53,613 nucleotides of DNA from Janthinobacterium sp. 344 (GCF_900112025.1 NZ_FOKL01000014.1:1-53613), one strand, 5' to 3'; numbered from the stretch's first letter, positions 10,854 through 20,149 are shown. Notes: generated by a model not told the origin, from the letters alone. Made by a program: numbers and translations.

Positions 10854-13190
10854 TCAGAAACCGGTACCCATCTGGAACTGGAAGCGCTCCAGGCGGTCTG
10901 TCGGCTTGGCGTTCAACGGCTTGGCGTAGCTCAGCTTGAGCGGGCCCACCGGCGAAATCCAGCTGATCCCCAAGCCAGCAGAATAGCGCAATTGCGAAAT
11001 ACGCATTTTTTCGCCTTCCTGGTAGACCTGGCCGCCGTCCAGGAAACCGAACCAGCGCAAACTGCGGTCATTGCCCGAACCGGGGAATGGCATCTGCAGT
11101 TCCGCGTTGCCGATCAGGCGCGAGGCGCCGCCCAGGGCATCGTTGGTGCTCGGTTCGACCGCGCCCAGCGAGGAACTCAGGTAGCCGCGCACCGAACCGA
11201 TGCCGCCGCCGTAGAAGTTCTTGAAGACAGGATACACGTGGTTGCCGATGCCATGGCCGTAATCGATCTCGCCCTTCAGCGCCAGGGTGACCTTGCTGAA
11301 CAGCGGACGGAAATACTGGTGCTCGTAAATGGCACGGAAGTATTTCTGGTCGCCGATCAGGTCAGCCTCCAGGTTGACGCGCTGGTAGCGGCCGATCGAA
11401 GGCGTCAGGGCGCTGTCGCGGCTGTCGCGCTGCCATGCCGCCGTCAGCGGGATGGAGTTGGTGGTCGCCGAACCGATACCGTCGGACGGGCCGCCGTTGT
11501 CGATCACGTACTGCTTGAAACGCACCGGGCTGGTGACATCGGTCTCGATCTGCGAACGCTCGGCGCCGATGCCGAAGAAGACGGTGTCGACTTCCGAGAA
11601 CGGCACGCCGAAACTCACGCGGCCACCCGTCTGCTTGATCTTGTAGCTGCCGATGTTCAGCGCCGGCGGTTCCGTCGTGCGCAGGTAGATTTCGAAGCTG
11701 CGCGAGATGCCGTCATCCGTGAAGTACGGATTGGTCTGCGAAAATGCGATGGTGCGGCTGTAATGGCTGGTATTGAGCTCGATGCCCACCGTATTGCCGC
11801 TACCGGCAAAGTTAGCCTGCGAAATCGAGGCCGACAGCGTGAATTTTTCCGATTGCGAGAAGGCGCCGCCGATCAGGAAGTTACCGGTCGGCTTTTCCAC
11901 CACCGTCACATTGACGTCCACCTGGTCGGTCGTGCCCTGCGCTTCCGGCGTGTCGATGGTCACGTCCTTGAAATAGCCCAGGCGGTCGACACGGTCGCGC
12001 GACAGCTTGATCTTGTTGCTGTCATACCAGGACGATTCGAACTGGCGGAATTCACGGCGGATGACTTCATCGCGCGTGGTGGTGTTGCCGGCGATGTTCA
12101 TGTGGCGCACGTAGACGCGCTTGCCCGGATCGATGAAGAAGGTAAACGCCACTTCATGCTTTTCGCGGTTGATCTCGGGATTGGCGTTGACGTTGGCGAA
12201 GGCGTAGCCAAACGTGGCCAGGCGGTCCTGGATGCGCTTGTTCGTCGCCGTCAGGCGCGCGCCCGAATAGATATCGCCTTCGCGCAGCAGGTTCAGGGCT
12301 TTCAGCTCCTCTTCCCGGCCGAACATTTCGCCTTCGAACTTGGTGCCGGAAATCTTGTACTTCTCGCCTTCGGTGATGTTGATCGTCAGGTAGATGTCTT
12401 TTTTATCGGGCGTGATGGAAACCTGGGTCGAATCGACCTGCATCTCGATATAGCCGCGGTCGAGGTAGAACGACTTCAGCGATTCGATGTCGCCCGTCAG
12501 CTTGGTCTTCGAATACTGGTCCGCCTTGGTGTACCAGCTGAACCAGCCGCCCGTGTTCAGGGCCAGCTGCTCGCGCAGTTCCTTGTCCGAGAACGCCTTG
12601 TTGCCGACGATGTTGATCTGCTTGATGCGCGCCACATCGCCCTCGTCGACGGCGAACACCACGTTGACGCGGTTACGCTCGATCGGCGTGACGGTGGTGG
12701 TGATCTTCACGCCATACAGGCCATGCGACAGGTACTGGCGCTTGAGTTCCTGTTCCGCGCGGTCGACCGAGGCCTTGTCGAAAATCTTCGCTTCACCGAC
12801 GCCGATTTCCTTCAGGGCCTTGACCAGCACGTCTTTTTCAAATTCCTTGGTACCGGTGAATTCCACCGAGGCGATGGCCGGGCGTTCCTCGACCAGCACC
12901 ACCAGCACGTCGCCGTCGACTTCCAGGCGCACGTCCTTGAACATGCCCGTCGCATACAGCGCCTTGATGGCGGCGATGCTCTTCTCGTCGGAGAAGGTCT
13001 CACCGACGCGCACCGGCAGGTAGGCGAAGACCGTGCCCGCTTCAGTACGCTGGATCCCTTCGACCCGGATGTCCTTGACAGTAAATGGCTGGACGGCCAG
13101 CGCATGGCCGGCACAGAAGGCCATGACGGCACCTGCGATCAGGCTGCGGCGAAAGGAAGGCAAGGCAATACGAGCAGAATGTAATTTCAT
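10854..13190 (-). CDS. bamA: Outer membrane protein assembly factor BamA
   Basis: Essential Omp85 core of the BAM machine that inserts beta-barrel proteins in the outer membrane. 778 residues: a signal peptide (hydrophobic LIAGAVMAFCAGHALA), five POTRA domains from about residue 34 (FTVKDIRVEGIQRTEAGTVF) to about 430, then the 16-stranded barrel. The Omp85 lid motif region is seen as IGSVRGYLSSSLG, which contains the VRGY/F motif, and the C-terminus ends in FQFQMGTGF with the terminal Phe of the beta-signal. It sits between rseP and skp as in most proteobacteria. Confidence 0.98.
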   Translation of the reverse strand: MKLHSARIALPSFRRSLIAGAVMAFCAGHALAVQPFTVKDIRVEGIQRTEAGTVFAYLPVRVGETFSDEKSIAAIKALYATGMFKDVRLEVDGDVLVVLVEERPAIASVEFTGTKEFEKDVLVKALKEIGVGEAKIFDKASVDRAEQELKRQYLSHGLYGVKITTTVTPIERNRVNVVFAVDEGDVARIKQINIVGNKAFSDKELREQLALNTGGWFSWYTKADQYSKTKLTGDIESLKSFYLDRGYIEMQVDSTQVSITPDKKDIYLTINITEGEKYKISGTKFEGEMFGREEELKALNLLREGDIYSGARLTATNKRIQDRLATFGYAFANVNANPEINREKHEVAFTFFIDPGKRVYVRHMNIAGNTTTRDEVIRREFRQFESSWYDSNKIKLSRDRVDRLGYFKDVTIDTPEAQGTTDQVDVNVTVVEKPTGNFLIGGAFSQSEKFTLSASISQANFAGSGNTVGIELNTSHYSRTIAFSQTNPYFTDDGISRSFEIYLRTTEPPALNIGSYKIKQTGGRVSFGVPFSEVDTVFFGIGAERSQIETDVTSPVRFKQYVIDNGGPSDGIGSATTNSIPLTAAWQRDSRDSALTPSIGRYQRVNLEADLIGDQKYFRAIYEHQYFRPLFSKVTLALKGEIDYGHGIGNHVYPVFKNFYGGGIGSVRGYLSSSLGAVEPSTNDALGGASRLIGNAELQMPFPGSGNDRSLRWFGFLDGGQVYQEGEKMRISQLRYSAGLGISWISPVGPLKLSYAKPLNAKPTDRLERFQFQMGTGF

Positions 13191-13272
13191 TGGGGTTATT
13201 CAATGGTAAATCAATGGACAACATACACAAAAGACTGCTTGTGCGACTCACGCAATGGCCTCAGCCAGCGTA

Positions 13273-14634
13273 TTAATTCATCAGCCGCAATACGTCATTA
13301 AAGACGGCAAGCACCATCAGGGTCAGCAACAGACCGATCCCCAGGCGCTGGGCAATCTCGCCTACGCGCTCCGGCACGGGGCGTCCGGTCAAAACTTCCA
13401 GCGAATAATACAGCAAATGCCCGCCATCCAGAACAGGAATGGGTAGCAAATTCATCACGCCAAGACTGATACTGATGAAGGCGATGAAGCTCAGGTAGCT
13501 TACCAGGCCGATGCGCGCCGTCTGGCCCGCGTAATCGGCAATCGTAATCGGCCCCGTCACATTCTTCAGCGAGACCTGGCCGGTGATCATTTTACCCAGC
13601 ATTTTCAGGCTCATCACGCTGGTATCCCAGACCTTGCCCGAGGCCTTGGCCACGGCGGCGAACGGGCCCGATGCCACAACGATCATATCCGGCACCTGCC
13701 CCAGCTTCGCCTGGATCTTACCAACTGTTACAGCTCCGTCCGCCCCGGCGCCCGGCACGGCTTCCGGCGTAATCGGCACGGTCAGGTCCTGCCCCTGGCG
13801 CAACAGCTGCAATTGCAGCGTCCGGCCCGGCGCCCGGCTCAGGGTATCGATGATGGTCGCCACGTCATGCACGGGCTTGTCGTCGATGGCGAGGATCTCG
13901 TCGCCCTTGCGCAGCCCCGCGCGCTCGGCGGCGCCGCCAGGCAGGATGTCCATCATGGTCGGCGCCGACCGGGCCAGCGTCAGGCCCAGCTTGCCCAATA
14001 CGTCGCCTTCCAGGTCCGCTTCCGTCAGGCTGTCCGTCGGCAAGGCGGCTTCCTGCACGCCGCGGTCGGGACGGCGCACGTCGATGCGCGCCACTTGCTT
14101 GTCGAGTGTGGCCTGGATGACTTCCCAGCGCAGCTCGGACCAGCTGGCCACGGCCTTGCCATTGACCGCCTCGACGGTATCGCCGCTGCGCAGGCCGGCC
14201 GTGTAGGCCGCCGTTGCCTCGGCCACGGGCCCCAGCTTGCTCGATGGCTCTTCGATGCCATGCATGAACAGGCCCGCGTACAGCACGATGGCGACGAGGA
14301 AATTGGCCAGCGGGCCGGCAGCGACGATGGCGATGCGGCGCCACACGCTCTGGCGCGTGAATTCCCGCCGCAATTCCTCTTCCGGCAAGTCGCCCAGGTC
14401 CTGCGCGCGGCTGTCGAGCATGCTCACATAGCCGCCCAGCGGCAGCGCGGAAATGGCCCACTCCGTCTGGTCCTTGCCAAACTTGCGCGAATACACCACT
14501 TTTCCCATGCCGATGGAAAAACGCAGCACTTTCACGCCGCACCAGCGCGCCACCAGATAATGGCCCAGCTCGTGCAGGGTAATCAGCGAACCGAGCGCGA
14601 CGATAAACGCCAGCAAGGTGGTAATCAGGGTCAT
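13273..14634 (-). CDS. rseP: RIP zinc metalloprotease RseP
   Basis: Inner-membrane site-2 protease that cleaves anti-sigma-E and leftover signal peptides. 453 residues: the first transmembrane segment contains the zinc-binding HELGHYLVARWCGV, followed by FSIGMGK; two PDZ domains lie at about residues 115-200 and 215-310 (GGAAERAGLRKGDEILAIDD); the third zinc ligand is in NLLPIPVLDGGHLL, followed by a last transmembrane helix. It overlaps dxr by 4 bp, and an 82-bp gap with no notable structure separates it from bamA. Confidence 0.97.
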   Translation of the reverse strand: MTLITTLLAFIVALGSLITLHELGHYLVARWCGVKVLRFSIGMGKVVYSRKFGKDQTEWAISALPLGGYVSMLDSRAQDLGDLPEEELRREFTRQSVWRRIAIVAAGPLANFLVAIVLYAGLFMHGIEEPSSKLGPVAEATAAYTAGLRSGDTVEAVNGKAVASWSELRWEVIQATLDKQVARIDVRRPDRGVQEAALPTDSLTEADLEGDVLGKLGLTLARSAPTMMDILPGGAAERAGLRKGDEILAIDDKPVHDVATIIDTLSRAPGRTLQLQLLRQGQDLTVPITPEAVPGAGADGAVTVGKIQAKLGQVPDMIVVASGPFAAVAKASGKVWDTSVMSLKMLGKMITGQVSLKNVTGPITIADYAGQTARIGLVSYLSFIAFISISLGVMNLLPIPVLDGGHLLYYSLEVLTGRPVPERVGEIAQRLGIGLLLTLMVLAVFNDVLRLMN

Positions 14635-15815
14635 GCGGCCAGCCTGTGCGCGATAAACGCCTGCGCCGCCGCCCTGGCCAGGCGGTCCTGTTCCATCACG
14701 GCCTCGATGCTGGAGGCGGCGCCATGCGGCACCGTCTCGATCACGTGGGCGATGACCCTGTCGATCTGGCGGAAGCCGATGTGTTCGTCGAGGAAGGCTT
14801 GCACGGCCACTTCATTGGCCGCGTTCAGCAGGGCCGGCGCCGTGCCGCCCGCGCGCAAGGCGTCGAACGCCAGCGCCAGGCAGGGGAAGCGGCGGAAATC
14901 GGGGCGTTCGAACTGCAAGGTGGCCACTTGCGCCAGGTCCAGCTGCGCCACGCCCGAATCAATACGCTGCGGATACGCCAGCGCATGCGCGATGGGGGTG
15001 CGCATGTCCGGGTTGCCCAGCTGGGCCAGCACGGAACCGTCGATGTACGAAACCATCGAATGGATCACGCTTTGCGGGTGGATCAGCACCTCGATCTTGT
15101 CGGCGGGCGCGCCGAACAGCCAGTGCGCCTCGATCACTTCCAGCCCCTTGTTCATCATGGTGGCCGAATCGACGGAAATCTTGCGCCCCATGGCCCAGGT
15201 CGGATGCTTGCACGCCTGGTCCGGCGTCACCTTGTCGAGCGTTGCCACGTCGCGCGTGAGGAAAGGGCCGCCGGACGCTGTCAGCACGATCTTCGCCACG
15301 CCCGACGCGGCGGGCGCACGGCCATACGCGTGCGGCAGGCACTGGAAAATAGCGTTGTGCTCGCTATCGATCGGCAGCAGCACGGCACCGTTGTCGTGCA
15401 CGGCATCGATGAACAGCTGGCCGGACATGACCAGCGCCTCTTTATTTGCCAACAACACTTTCTTGCCGGCACGGGCAGCGGCCAGGGTGGGCGCCAGGCC
15501 GGCGGCGCCGACGATGGCGGCCATCACGCCCGTCACTGGCGGCGCGCTGGCGATGGCGCACAGGGCCTCCTCGCCGTATTCAACCTCGGTGGACACGCCC
15601 TGCCCGCGCAGCAAACGCGTCAGTTCCAGCGCGGCCTCCGCCGTGGCGACGACGGCGCGCTGCGGACGGAATTGCAGGCACTGGGCGGCCAGCTCGGCCA
15701 CGCGGGTGTGGGCGCTCAGCGCATACACGCTGTATTGCTCCGGATGGCGCGCCAGCACGTCCAGGGTGGAGACGCCAACCGAACCGGTGGCGCCAAGGAT
15801 GGTGATGTATTGCAT
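14631..15815 (-). CDS. dxr: 1-deoxy-D-xylulose 5-phosphate reductoisomerase
   Basis: Second enzyme of the MEP isoprenoid pathway, NADPH- and divalent-metal-dependent, giving MEP from DXP. 394 residues with the N-terminal nucleotide-binding ILGATGSVGVSTLDV, the LANKEALVMSG segment, metal-binding DSEHNAIFQ, and MGRKISVDSATMMNKGLEVIEAHWLF, which holds the active-site Ser/Asn/Lys/Glu set. Pathway logic fits its neighbours: the isoprenoids made are used by uppS two genes upstream. It overlaps rseP by 4 bp and follows cdsA by 9 bp. Confidence 0.97.
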   Translation of the reverse strand: MQYITILGATGSVGVSTLDVLARHPEQYSVYALSAHTRVAELAAQCLQFRPQRAVVATAEAALELTRLLRGQGVSTEVEYGEEALCAIASAPPVTGVMAAIVGAAGLAPTLAAARAGKKVLLANKEALVMSGQLFIDAVHDNGAVLLPIDSEHNAIFQCLPHAYGRAPAASGVAKIVLTASGGPFLTRDVATLDKVTPDQACKHPTWAMGRKISVDSATMMNKGLEVIEAHWLFGAPADKIEVLIHPQSVIHSMVSYIDGSVLAQLGNPDMRTPIAHALAYPQRIDSGVAQLDLAQVATLQFERPDFRRFPCLALAFDALRAGGTAPALLNAANEVAVQAFLDEHIGFRQIDRVIAHVIETVPHGAASSIEAVMEQDRLARAAAQAFIAHRLAA

Positions 15816-15824
15816 GAAGTTTCC

Positions 15825-16658
15825 TTAAAGCCAGCTTGCCACCAGGGCGGCAAACGGCAGGACCGGGATCAAGGCGTCGATACGGTCAAGCACGCCGCCA
15901 TGGCCGGGCAGCAGGTTGCTGCTGTCCTTGATGCCGGCGCGGCGTTTCAATTGGGATTCGAACAGGTCGCCCACGATGCTGGCGGCGACGATCAGCAGCA
16001 GCACCAGCAGGGCCACCAGCCAGCCGCGGCGCAGCTGCAACTGCACGGCGAAGGTGTCTTGCAGCACGGGCAGCGCTGGCGCGGCGAGAATCGTGATGGC
16101 GGAGATGACGAGCACGGCGATGCCGCCGCCGATGGCGCCTTCCCAGGATTTACCCGGAGAAATACTTGGCGCCAGTTTGCGCTTGCCGAAAGCCTTGCCC
16201 GAGAAATACGCGCCGATATCGGCGATCCAGACCAGGGCCATCACGGACAGCAGGAACAAGGGGCTATGCAGGAACAAGGCGATGATGGCGACGAAGCAGC
16301 CAACGATGGTCACCGGATACACCAGGCTGAGCAAGGTGTTGCCCAGCCCTTCGGTGGGCGGCAAGCCCGTCGCCAGGGAAGGCACGAAGCGGATCAGCCA
16401 GATGGCCACGCACAGCGCGAACCAGAAATTGAGCTGCGCCATGCCGTTGCCGACAAAAAACGTATAAGCGAAGGCGGCGGTCCAGACGGCGGCGATCAGC
16501 AGCGCCTGGCGATTTTTGAAGATGCGGAAGCTTTCCCACACGGCGGCGCCGAAGAACGCCGTGGCGATCACGGCGAAAGCGGGGAAATAATTCAGATACA
16601 GAACCGGCAGCAAGACCGCCAACAAGACCAGGGCGGTGATTATCCGTGTTTTCAGCAT
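15825..16658 (-). CDS. cdsA: Phosphatidate cytidylyltransferase (CDP-diglyceride synthase)
   Basis: Integral membrane enzyme forming CDP-diacylglycerol from phosphatidate and CTP, the branch point of phospholipid synthesis. 277 residues with about eight hydrophobic segments. The C-terminal signature is clear: SQLKRRAGIKDSSNLLPGHG followed by GVLDRID, with the conserved Lys-Asp and the Asp-Arg pair. Its first base overlaps the last base of the uppS stop, so the two are read as a coupled pair. Confidence 0.96.
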   Translation of the reverse strand: MLKTRIITALVLLAVLLPVLYLNYFPAFAVIATAFFGAAVWESFRIFKNRQALLIAAVWTAAFAYTFFVGNGMAQLNFWFALCVAIWLIRFVPSLATGLPPTEGLGNTLLSLVYPVTIVGCFVAIIALFLHSPLFLLSVMALVWIADIGAYFSGKAFGKRKLAPSISPGKSWEGAIGGGIAVLVISAITILAAPALPVLQDTFAVQLQLRRGWLVALLVLLLIVAASIVGDLFESQLKRRAGIKDSSNLLPGHGGVLDRIDALIPVLPFAALVASWL

Positions 16659-17425
16659 CAGTTTGTCTTTTCAGTGAGTTGTGCGCTGGTACGGCCAAAG
16701 CGCCGTTCGCGCTGCTGGTAGGACGCGATTGCCGCGTCGAGGCAGTCGACATTGAAGTCGGGCCAGAAAGTATCAGTAAAAAACAATTCAGTGTACGCCA
16801 GTTGCCACAGCAGGAAGTTGGAAATGCGCTGCTCGCCGCCCGTGCGGATGAACAGGTCGGGCTCGGGCGCATAGGCCATGGCCAGGTGCGGCGCCAGTTG
16901 CTCTTCCGTGTAGGCATGCCCGACGGCCTGGCCGCCGGCGGCCGCCTCGGCCGTCATTTTATTTACTGCCTGCATGATGTCCCAGCGGCCGCCGTAATTG
17001 GCGCAGATGGTCACCGTCAGGCGCGTGTTGCGCGCCGTCTTGCGCTCGGCGTTGGCGATCAGGGTTTGCAATTGCTCATTGAAGCGCGACAAGTCGCCCA
17101 CGACCTTCAGGCGGATATCATTCGCGTGCATCTTCACCACTTCGCGCTCGAGCATGGTGACGAACAGGCGCATCAGCATCGACACCTCTTCTTCCGGGCG
17201 GCGCCAGTTTTCCGAACTGAAGGCAAACAGGGTCAGGTACTCCACGCCACGTTCGAGGCAAGTCTCGACGATGCCGCGCACGGCGTCGGCGCCCTTGACG
17301 TGGCCGGCCACGCGGGGAAGGAAGCGCTTGGTTGCCCAGCGGCCATTGCCATCCATAATGATTGCCACATGGCGCGGCACGGTACCCACCTCCGGTACTG
17401 CCGTTGTCGAACTCGAATAGATCAT
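16658..17425 (-). CDS. uppS: Undecaprenyl diphosphate synthase (isoprenyl transferase)
   Basis: Cis-prenyltransferase that elongates farnesyl diphosphate to the C55 carrier lipid for peptidoglycan and O-antigen. 255 residues with HVAIIMDGNGRWATKR (catalytic Asp), the AFSSENWRRP loop and DLFIRTGGEQRISNFLLWQ, followed by the C-terminal YTELFFTDTFWPDF motif. An in-frame N-terminal leader of about 18 residues precedes the conserved core. About 100 bp with a strong hairpin separate it from frr. Confidence 0.97.
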   Translation of the reverse strand: MIYSSSTTAVPEVGTVPRHVAIIMDGNGRWATKRFLPRVAGHVKGADAVRGIVETCLERGVEYLTLFAFSSENWRRPEEEVSMLMRLFVTMLEREVVKMHANDIRLKVVGDLSRFNEQLQTLIANAERKTARNTRLTVTICANYGGRWDIMQAVNKMTAEAAAGGQAVGHAYTEEQLAPHLAMAYAPEPDLFIRTGGEQRISNFLLWQLAYTELFFTDTFWPDFNVDCLDAAIASYQQRERRFGRTSAQLTEKTN

Positions 17426-17475
17426 GAAAACACGAATGCCAAAAATAAAAGATAACTATTATGCGCCAAATAGCA

Positions 17476-17506
17476 CTGCCCGGAAAAGCCATGCTTTTCC
17501 GGGCAG
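17476..17506. terminator. Perfect hairpin between frr and uppS
   Basis: A 13-bp perfect stem (17476-17488 with 17494-17506, arms CTGCCCGGAAAAG) has a 5-base loop. On the minus strand it follows the frr stop by about 20 bases, but the bases after it (TGCTATTTGG) are not a real T tract. It may be a partial terminator or an mRNA-stabilising or processing structure inside the operon. Confidence 0.55.
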
Positions 17507-17525
17507 CGTAAAAAGGGGCCGAAAA

Positions 17526-18086
17526 CTAGACCGTCAGCACTTCTTTTTCTTTATCGACCACCATCTTGTCGATATCGGCAATGAATTTATCCGTCAGTTT
17601 CTGCACTTCTTCCGACGAGCGGCGCTCATCATCTTCCGAGCAGGCTTTTTCCTTGACCAGTTTTTTCAGCGATTCGTTCGCGTCGCGGCGAATGTTACGT
17701 ACGGCAATCTTCGCGTCTTCCGCTTCGCTCTTGACCAGCTTGACCATTTCCTTGCGGCGCTCTTCCGTCAGCGGCGGCGTCGGTACACGGATCAGGTCGC
17801 CCTGTGCCGATGGGTTCAAACCCAGGTCGGCGTCGCGGATGGCTTTTTCGACGGTCGACGCCATCTTCTTTTCGTATGGCTGCACACCGATGGTGCGCGC
17901 GTCGATCAGGGTCACGTTGGCCACCTGGGTCAGCGCCGTCGGCGAACCGTAGTAGTCGACCATCACGTGGTCCAGGATGCCCGTATGGGCGCGGCCGGTA
18001 CGCACTTTGGCCAGATCGGCCCGCAGTGTTTCCAGCGATTTCGTCATGCGTTCCTGGGCATTCTTTTTAACGTCAGCTAAGGACAT
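17526..18086 (-). CDS. frr: Ribosome recycling factor
   Basis: Acts with EF-G to split the post-termination ribosome. 186 residues, exactly family length: N-terminal AQERMTKSLETLRADLAKVRTGRAHTGIL helix, the beta domain with MVDYYGSPTALTQVANV, and the two long C-terminal helices (TEERRKEMVKLVKSEAEDAK, VRNIRRDANESLKKL). It is placed after pyrH, as usual, but the gap to pyrH is occupied by a long palindromic repeat. Confidence 0.98.
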   Translation of the reverse strand: MSLADVKKNAQERMTKSLETLRADLAKVRTGRAHTGILDHVMVDYYGSPTALTQVANVTLIDARTIGVQPYEKKMASTVEKAIRDADLGLNPSAQGDLIRVPTPPLTEERRKEMVKLVKSEAEDAKIAVRNIRRDANESLKKLVKEKACSEDDERRSSEEVQKLTDKFIADIDKMVVDKEKEVLTV

Positions 18087-18102
18087 GCTGCTCTCCTGTG
18101 GT

Positions 18103-18221
18103 GACGCCTGTCAAAACCTGCTGCGCGTCGGCAGTTGCGGCTGGCGATGCTTGCCGTACCTTCGTACGGCTGCGCTTCTCAGCCACAACTTCCTTCCGCC
18201 CGCGACGGTTTTGTCAGGCGT
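18103..18221. repeat. CGCCTGACA/TGTCAGGCG palindromic repeat, copy between pyrH and frr
   Basis: The outer arms GACGCCTGTCAAAACC and GGTTTTGTCAGGCGTT pair almost perfectly. Inside are CTGCTGCGCGTCGG, TTGCGGCTGGCGATGCTT, a central CCGTACCTTCGTACGG hairpin and GCGCTTCTCAGCCACAA. The same blocks occur at 41768 and, more diverged, at 10152. It lies inside the pyrH-frr transcription unit, so it is probably transcribed as a nested hairpin. Confidence 0.75.
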
Positions 18222-18262
18222 TATTAATGTTAATGAATCTTGAAATTACTACCAATACTGAT

Positions 18263-18979
18263 TTAGACGTGCACCAAGGTACCTTCGTCTTCACCGAGAA
18301 TCACGCGCATCAGCGCGCCCGGCTTGGTGATCGAAAACACCTTGATCGGCAGTTTCTGGTCGCGGCACAGGGCGAATGCCGTGGCATCCATCACTTGCAG
18401 GTGCTTGGCGATGGCGTCGTCGAACGTGATCGTGTTGAACAGGGTCGCGTTCGGGTCCTTCTTGGGATCGGCCGTGTAGACGCCGTCCACCTTGGTGGCT
18501 TTCAGGACGATCTCGGCGCTGATCTCGGAACCGCGCAGGGCAGCGGCCGTGTCGGTGGTGAAGAACGGGTTGCCGGTACCGGCGGCGAAGACCACCACTT
18601 TACCCTCTTCCAGGTATTGCAGGGCTTTCGGACGGACGTACGGCTCGACGACTTGTTCGATGCCGATGGCCGACATGACGCGCGCGGTGATACCCACGTG
18701 GCGCATGGCATCGGCCAGGGCCAGTGCGTTCATCACGGTGGCCAGCATGCCCATGTAGTCGGCGGTGGCACGGTCCATGCCTTGCGCGCCGGGCGCGACG
18801 CCACGGAAGATATTGCCGCCGCCAATCACGATTGCCAGTTCCACACCCAATTTCGCCACCTCGGCCACATCGGCCACCATGCGCTCGATCGTGGCGCGGT
18901 TGATGCCGTAGGGATCATCACCCATCAGGGCTTCACCGGACAACTTGAGGAGGACGCGCTTGTAGGCTGGTTTTGACAT
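18263..18979 (-). CDS. pyrH: UMP kinase
   Basis: Amino-acid-kinase-fold enzyme phosphorylating UMP to UDP, required for all pyrimidine nucleotides and for the UDP-sugars used by the lpx genes nearby. 238 residues: RVLLKLSGEALMGDDPYGI at the N-terminus, IVIGGGNIFRG, the DRATADYMGMLATVMNALAL helix and VFAAGTGNPFFTTDTAAALR. The start at MSKPAYKR has a GGAG about ten bases upstream and matches the family; a longer in-frame start (19099) would add an Ala/Pro-rich stretch running through the tsf-pyrH gap. Confidence 0.97.
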   Translation of the reverse strand: MSKPAYKRVLLKLSGEALMGDDPYGINRATIERMVADVAEVAKLGVELAIVIGGGNIFRGVAPGAQGMDRATADYMGMLATVMNALALADAMRHVGITARVMSAIGIEQVVEPYVRPKALQYLEEGKVVVFAAGTGNPFFTTDTAAALRGSEISAEIVLKATKVDGVYTADPKKDPNATLFNTITFDDAIAKHLQVMDATAFALCRDQKLPIKVFSITKPGALMRVILGEDEGTLVHV

Positions 18980-19097
18980 GAGCTGGGGCTCCATAAATGA
19001 GGTTATTCGAGTATGACATGGCGCAGCGCCTTGCAGCGCCGGATAGGCGCGCGGGGCTGCCCATGCCGCCGCCCGGCACGACGGGTGCGGGCGGGCC

Positions 19098-19121
19098 AAA
19101 AAAACGGGCCTCTCGGCCCGC
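19098..19121 (-). terminator. Rho-independent terminator after tsf
   Basis: On the minus strand the sequence GCGGGCCGAGAGGCCCG is followed by seven T residues, six bases after the tsf stop. It should end or attenuate the rpsB-tsf transcript ahead of pyrH, so pyrH either depends on read-through or has its own promoter in the remaining ~115 bp. Confidence 0.85.
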
Positions 19122-19126
19122 TTTAC

Positions 19127-20038
19127 TTACGCTCCCTGGGAGGCAGCCATCTGTGCTGCGACTTCTGCTGCGAAGTCGTCTTGCTTCTTCTCGATGCCCT
19201 CACCTACCACGTACATGGCGAAACCCTTGACGGTGGTGTTCGCCGCCTTCAGCATTTGCTCAACCGACAGCTTGTCGTTTTTCACGAAAGCTTGGTTCAG
19301 CAGGGAAACTTCTTTCAGGAACTTCTGTACGGAACCTTCCAGGCGCTTGGCCAGGATTTCCGGCGATTGCGCTGGCTTGCCTTCGGCGGCCGCTTTGGCT
19401 GCGTCTTCTTCGGCTTTCAGTTGTGCAACCGAACGCTCTTTTTCGATCAGTTCCGCTGGAACTTGCTCGGACGACAGCGACACTGGCTTCATTGCAGCGA
19501 TGTGCATGGCCACGTCTTTGCCGACTTGCTCATCGGCGCCGTCGAATTCGACGATCACGCCAATGCGCGAGCCGTGCAGGTACGATGCCAGCTTGTTGCT
19601 GGTTTCGAAACGCTGGAAGCGGCGGATGGTCATGTTTTCGCCGATTTTGCCGATCAGGGCAGCGCGCACTTCTTCCAGGGTCTTGCCATCCAGTGGCAGG
19701 GCCAGCAGGGCAGCCACGTCAGCTGGGTTGTGTTCCGCGACCAGGCGGGCGGCATTGTTTGCCAGCGCCAGGAAGTCGTCGTTTTTCGCAACGAAGTCGG
19801 TTTCCGAGTTCACTTCGACCAGGGCGCCTACGCCGTTGGCGATGTAGGTTGCCACTACGCCTTCAGCGGTGATGCGTGCCGATGCTTTCGATGCCTTGCC
19901 GCCCAGCTTGACGCGCAAGATCTCTTCCGCACGCGCCATGTCGCCATCGGCTTCGGTCAGTGCTTTTTTGCATTCCATCATTGGTGCGTCGGTTTTGCCG
20001 CGCAATTCGCCTACCATCGCTGCTGTAATCGCTGCCAT
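19127..20038 (-). CDS. tsf: Elongation factor Ts
   Basis: Guanine nucleotide exchange factor of EF-Tu. 303 residues: the UBA-like N-terminal domain (AAITAAMVGELRGKTDAPMM), CKKALTEADGDMARAEEILR (the EF-Ts signature), the core with VNSETDFVAKNDDF, and an alpha-helical dimerisation/C-terminal module. The start MAAITAAM was chosen over an in-frame ATG 21 codons upstream because it matches the family N-terminus. It follows rpsB across an attenuator-like terminator. Confidence 0.98.
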   Translation of the reverse strand: MAAITAAMVGELRGKTDAPMMECKKALTEADGDMARAEEILRVKLGGKASKASARITAEGVVATYIANGVGALVEVNSETDFVAKNDDFLALANNAARLVAEHNPADVAALLALPLDGKTLEEVRAALIGKIGENMTIRRFQRFETSNKLASYLHGSRIGVIVEFDGADEQVGKDVAMHIAAMKPVSLSSEQVPAELIEKERSVAQLKAEEDAAKAAAEGKPAQSPEILAKRLEGSVQKFLKEVSLLNQAFVKNDKLSVEQMLKAANTTVKGFAMYVVGEGIEKKQDDFAAEVAAQMAASQGA

Positions 20039-20116
20039 GTGTTTCTCCTGATTCGGTGAGTCGATAGTCGCGGCCTGGGCTTGCACCCCGCCAGCGGTCA
20101 CTATCGTTTTTTTGTT

Positions 20117-20149
20117 AAAAAAAAGGGGGAGCTGCTGCCACCCCTTTTC
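20117..20149 (-). terminator. Attenuator-type terminator between rpsB and tsf
   Basis: On the minus strand AAAAGGGG and CCCCCTTTTTTTT form a stem around a GCAGCAGC-containing loop. The T tract of eight residues is strong. It lies about 46 bases after the rpsB stop and about 80 before tsf, the place where E. coli and relatives reduce downstream expression. Confidence 0.75.

Noticed and set aside
14646..16721. 691-codon open frame antisense to dxr and cdsA
   Set aside because: Q/H/G-rich translation crossing the boundary of two firmly identified genes; an artefact of base composition.
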